This document shows, in pieces, positions 6,290-6,703 of a DNA stretch of 6,703 nt. This stretch comes from FEN-1297 sp964530445. GTDB lineage: Bacteria; Bacteroidota; Ignavibacteria; Ignavibacteriales; Ignavibacteriaceae. The position numbers and the translations under genes were made by a program. The notes under the pieces are model-generated. The model was not told where the DNA came from. It did not search any database and worked only from the letters and a program-made list of their open reading frames with translations. Each line of letters opens with the position of its first letter. The first letter of the stretch is position 1. The DNA is taken from assembly GCA_964530445.1 (NCBI GenBank), contig CAZHBJ010000174.1, positions 1 through 6,703 of the forward strand, given 5' to 3'.

Positions 6290-6703
6290 GAAGTTTTCTC
6301 CAGTTTCATTTCTTTTTGAATAATTTTGTTATCGCGTAGAATTTTTAGTGTAATTGTATCGCCGGCACTGAATTGTTCAAACACAGCTACAAGCGTTTGT
6401 CCGTTGTTAATTAAATATTTATTAACCTGCAGAATAATGTCACCTTCTTTTAATCCTGCATGGGATGCAGGTGTATTAGGATCGACCTGAGTTATGATAA
6501 CGCCTCTTGTATTTTTTAAATTATAATATTTGGCAATACCTTTGTTAATGGATTGAACTCTAAAACCCAGATTGCCGTAATCTCTATCAACCTTTCCGTT
6601 TTCTTTTAACTGGGTAACTATTTTTTTTATTTTGTTAATTGGAATAGCAAAGCCTAAACCTATATTGCCCTTCGCTTGTCCGGCAGTATAAATTAAAGTA
6701 TTC
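6286..6703 (-). CDS. HtrA/DegP-family serine protease, C-terminal half, cut by the window edge
   Basis: The minus-strand frame is open from the right edge (first full codon at 6702) to TGA at 6288-6286, giving 138 residues. It begins NTLIYTAGQAKGNIGLGFAIP, the end of the trypsin-like domain just after the catalytic serine, which lies outside the window. The GLGFAIP strand (15-21 of this fragment) is a hallmark of HtrA proteases. A PDZ domain follows (about 41-128) with NLGF, GVIITQVDPNTPA, HAGLKEGDIILQVN and FSAGDTITLKILRD. The protein ends ten residues later, so there is one PDZ domain, as in DegS-like and HhoA-like members rather than the two of DegP. The expected role is degradation or regulated cleavage of misfolded envelope proteins. 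The export signal cannot be seen. The stop overlaps the purB start by 4 bp (ATGA), so this is the first visible gene of the purB run. Confidence 0.93.
   Translation of the reverse strand, partial: NTLIYTAGQAKGNIGLGFAIPINKIKKIVTQLKENGKVDRDYGNLGFRVQSINKGIAKYYNLKNTRGVIITQVDPNTPASHAGLKEGDIILQVNKYLINNGQTLVAVFEQFSAGDTITLKILRDNKIIQKEMKLEKTS
6297..6301 (-). promoter_or_regulatory. Ribosome binding site of purB inside the upstream gene
   Basis: GGAGA on the minus strand lies 7 nt before ATG 6289, within the last codons of the HtrA-like gene. It fixes the purB start and fits re-initiation by ribosomes finishing the upstream gene. Confidence 0.65.

Noticed and set aside
5430..6323. ORFs of 60-98 codons overlapping purB on both strands
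   Set aside because: They are out-of-frame shadows of a complete adenylosuccinate lyase and have no recognisable domains.

Overview
This window is an ordinary stretch of chromosome from an AT-rich bacterium. The protein sequences suggest the Bacteroidota/Chlorobiota/Ignavibacteriota side of the tree. The evidence is a long Tsp/Prc-type S41 protease, lysine- and asparagine-rich proteins, very AT-rich spacers and few strong Shine-Dalgarno sites. This placement is an impression from composition and family resemblance, not a phylogenetic result. I see no phage, insertion sequence, CRISPR array, tRNA, rRNA or defence genes, and no clearly new biological system.

Left part, plus strand: the window opens inside an ALDH7 (antiquitin-type) aldehyde dehydrogenase. 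About 297 C-terminal residues remain, including the catalytic Cys and Glu, and the gene is followed by a hairpin terminator. Next comes a 249-residue protein that I do not recognise. It sits alone between two terminators and points toward the next gene.

Centre, minus strand: a 702-residue Prc/Tsp-type periplasmic tail-specific protease is complete, with its Ser/Lys dyad. It meets the unknown gene tail to tail across a shared bidirectional terminator. Upstream of prc is a gene-free, very AT-rich spacer of 426 bp holding two short inverted repeats.

Right part, minus strand: a three-gene run reads HtrA-like serine protease (C-terminal half only, cut by the window end), then purB (adenylosuccinate lyase), then an exported peroxiredoxin of the BCP/PrxQ class. 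The htrA-like stop and the purB start overlap as ATGA, and the peroxiredoxin follows purB after 61 bp with a consensus AGGAGG site. purB is purine biosynthesis housekeeping. The two PDZ proteases and the exported peroxiredoxin would all act in the cell envelope, on protein quality control and peroxide removal. Their proximity is suggestive only.
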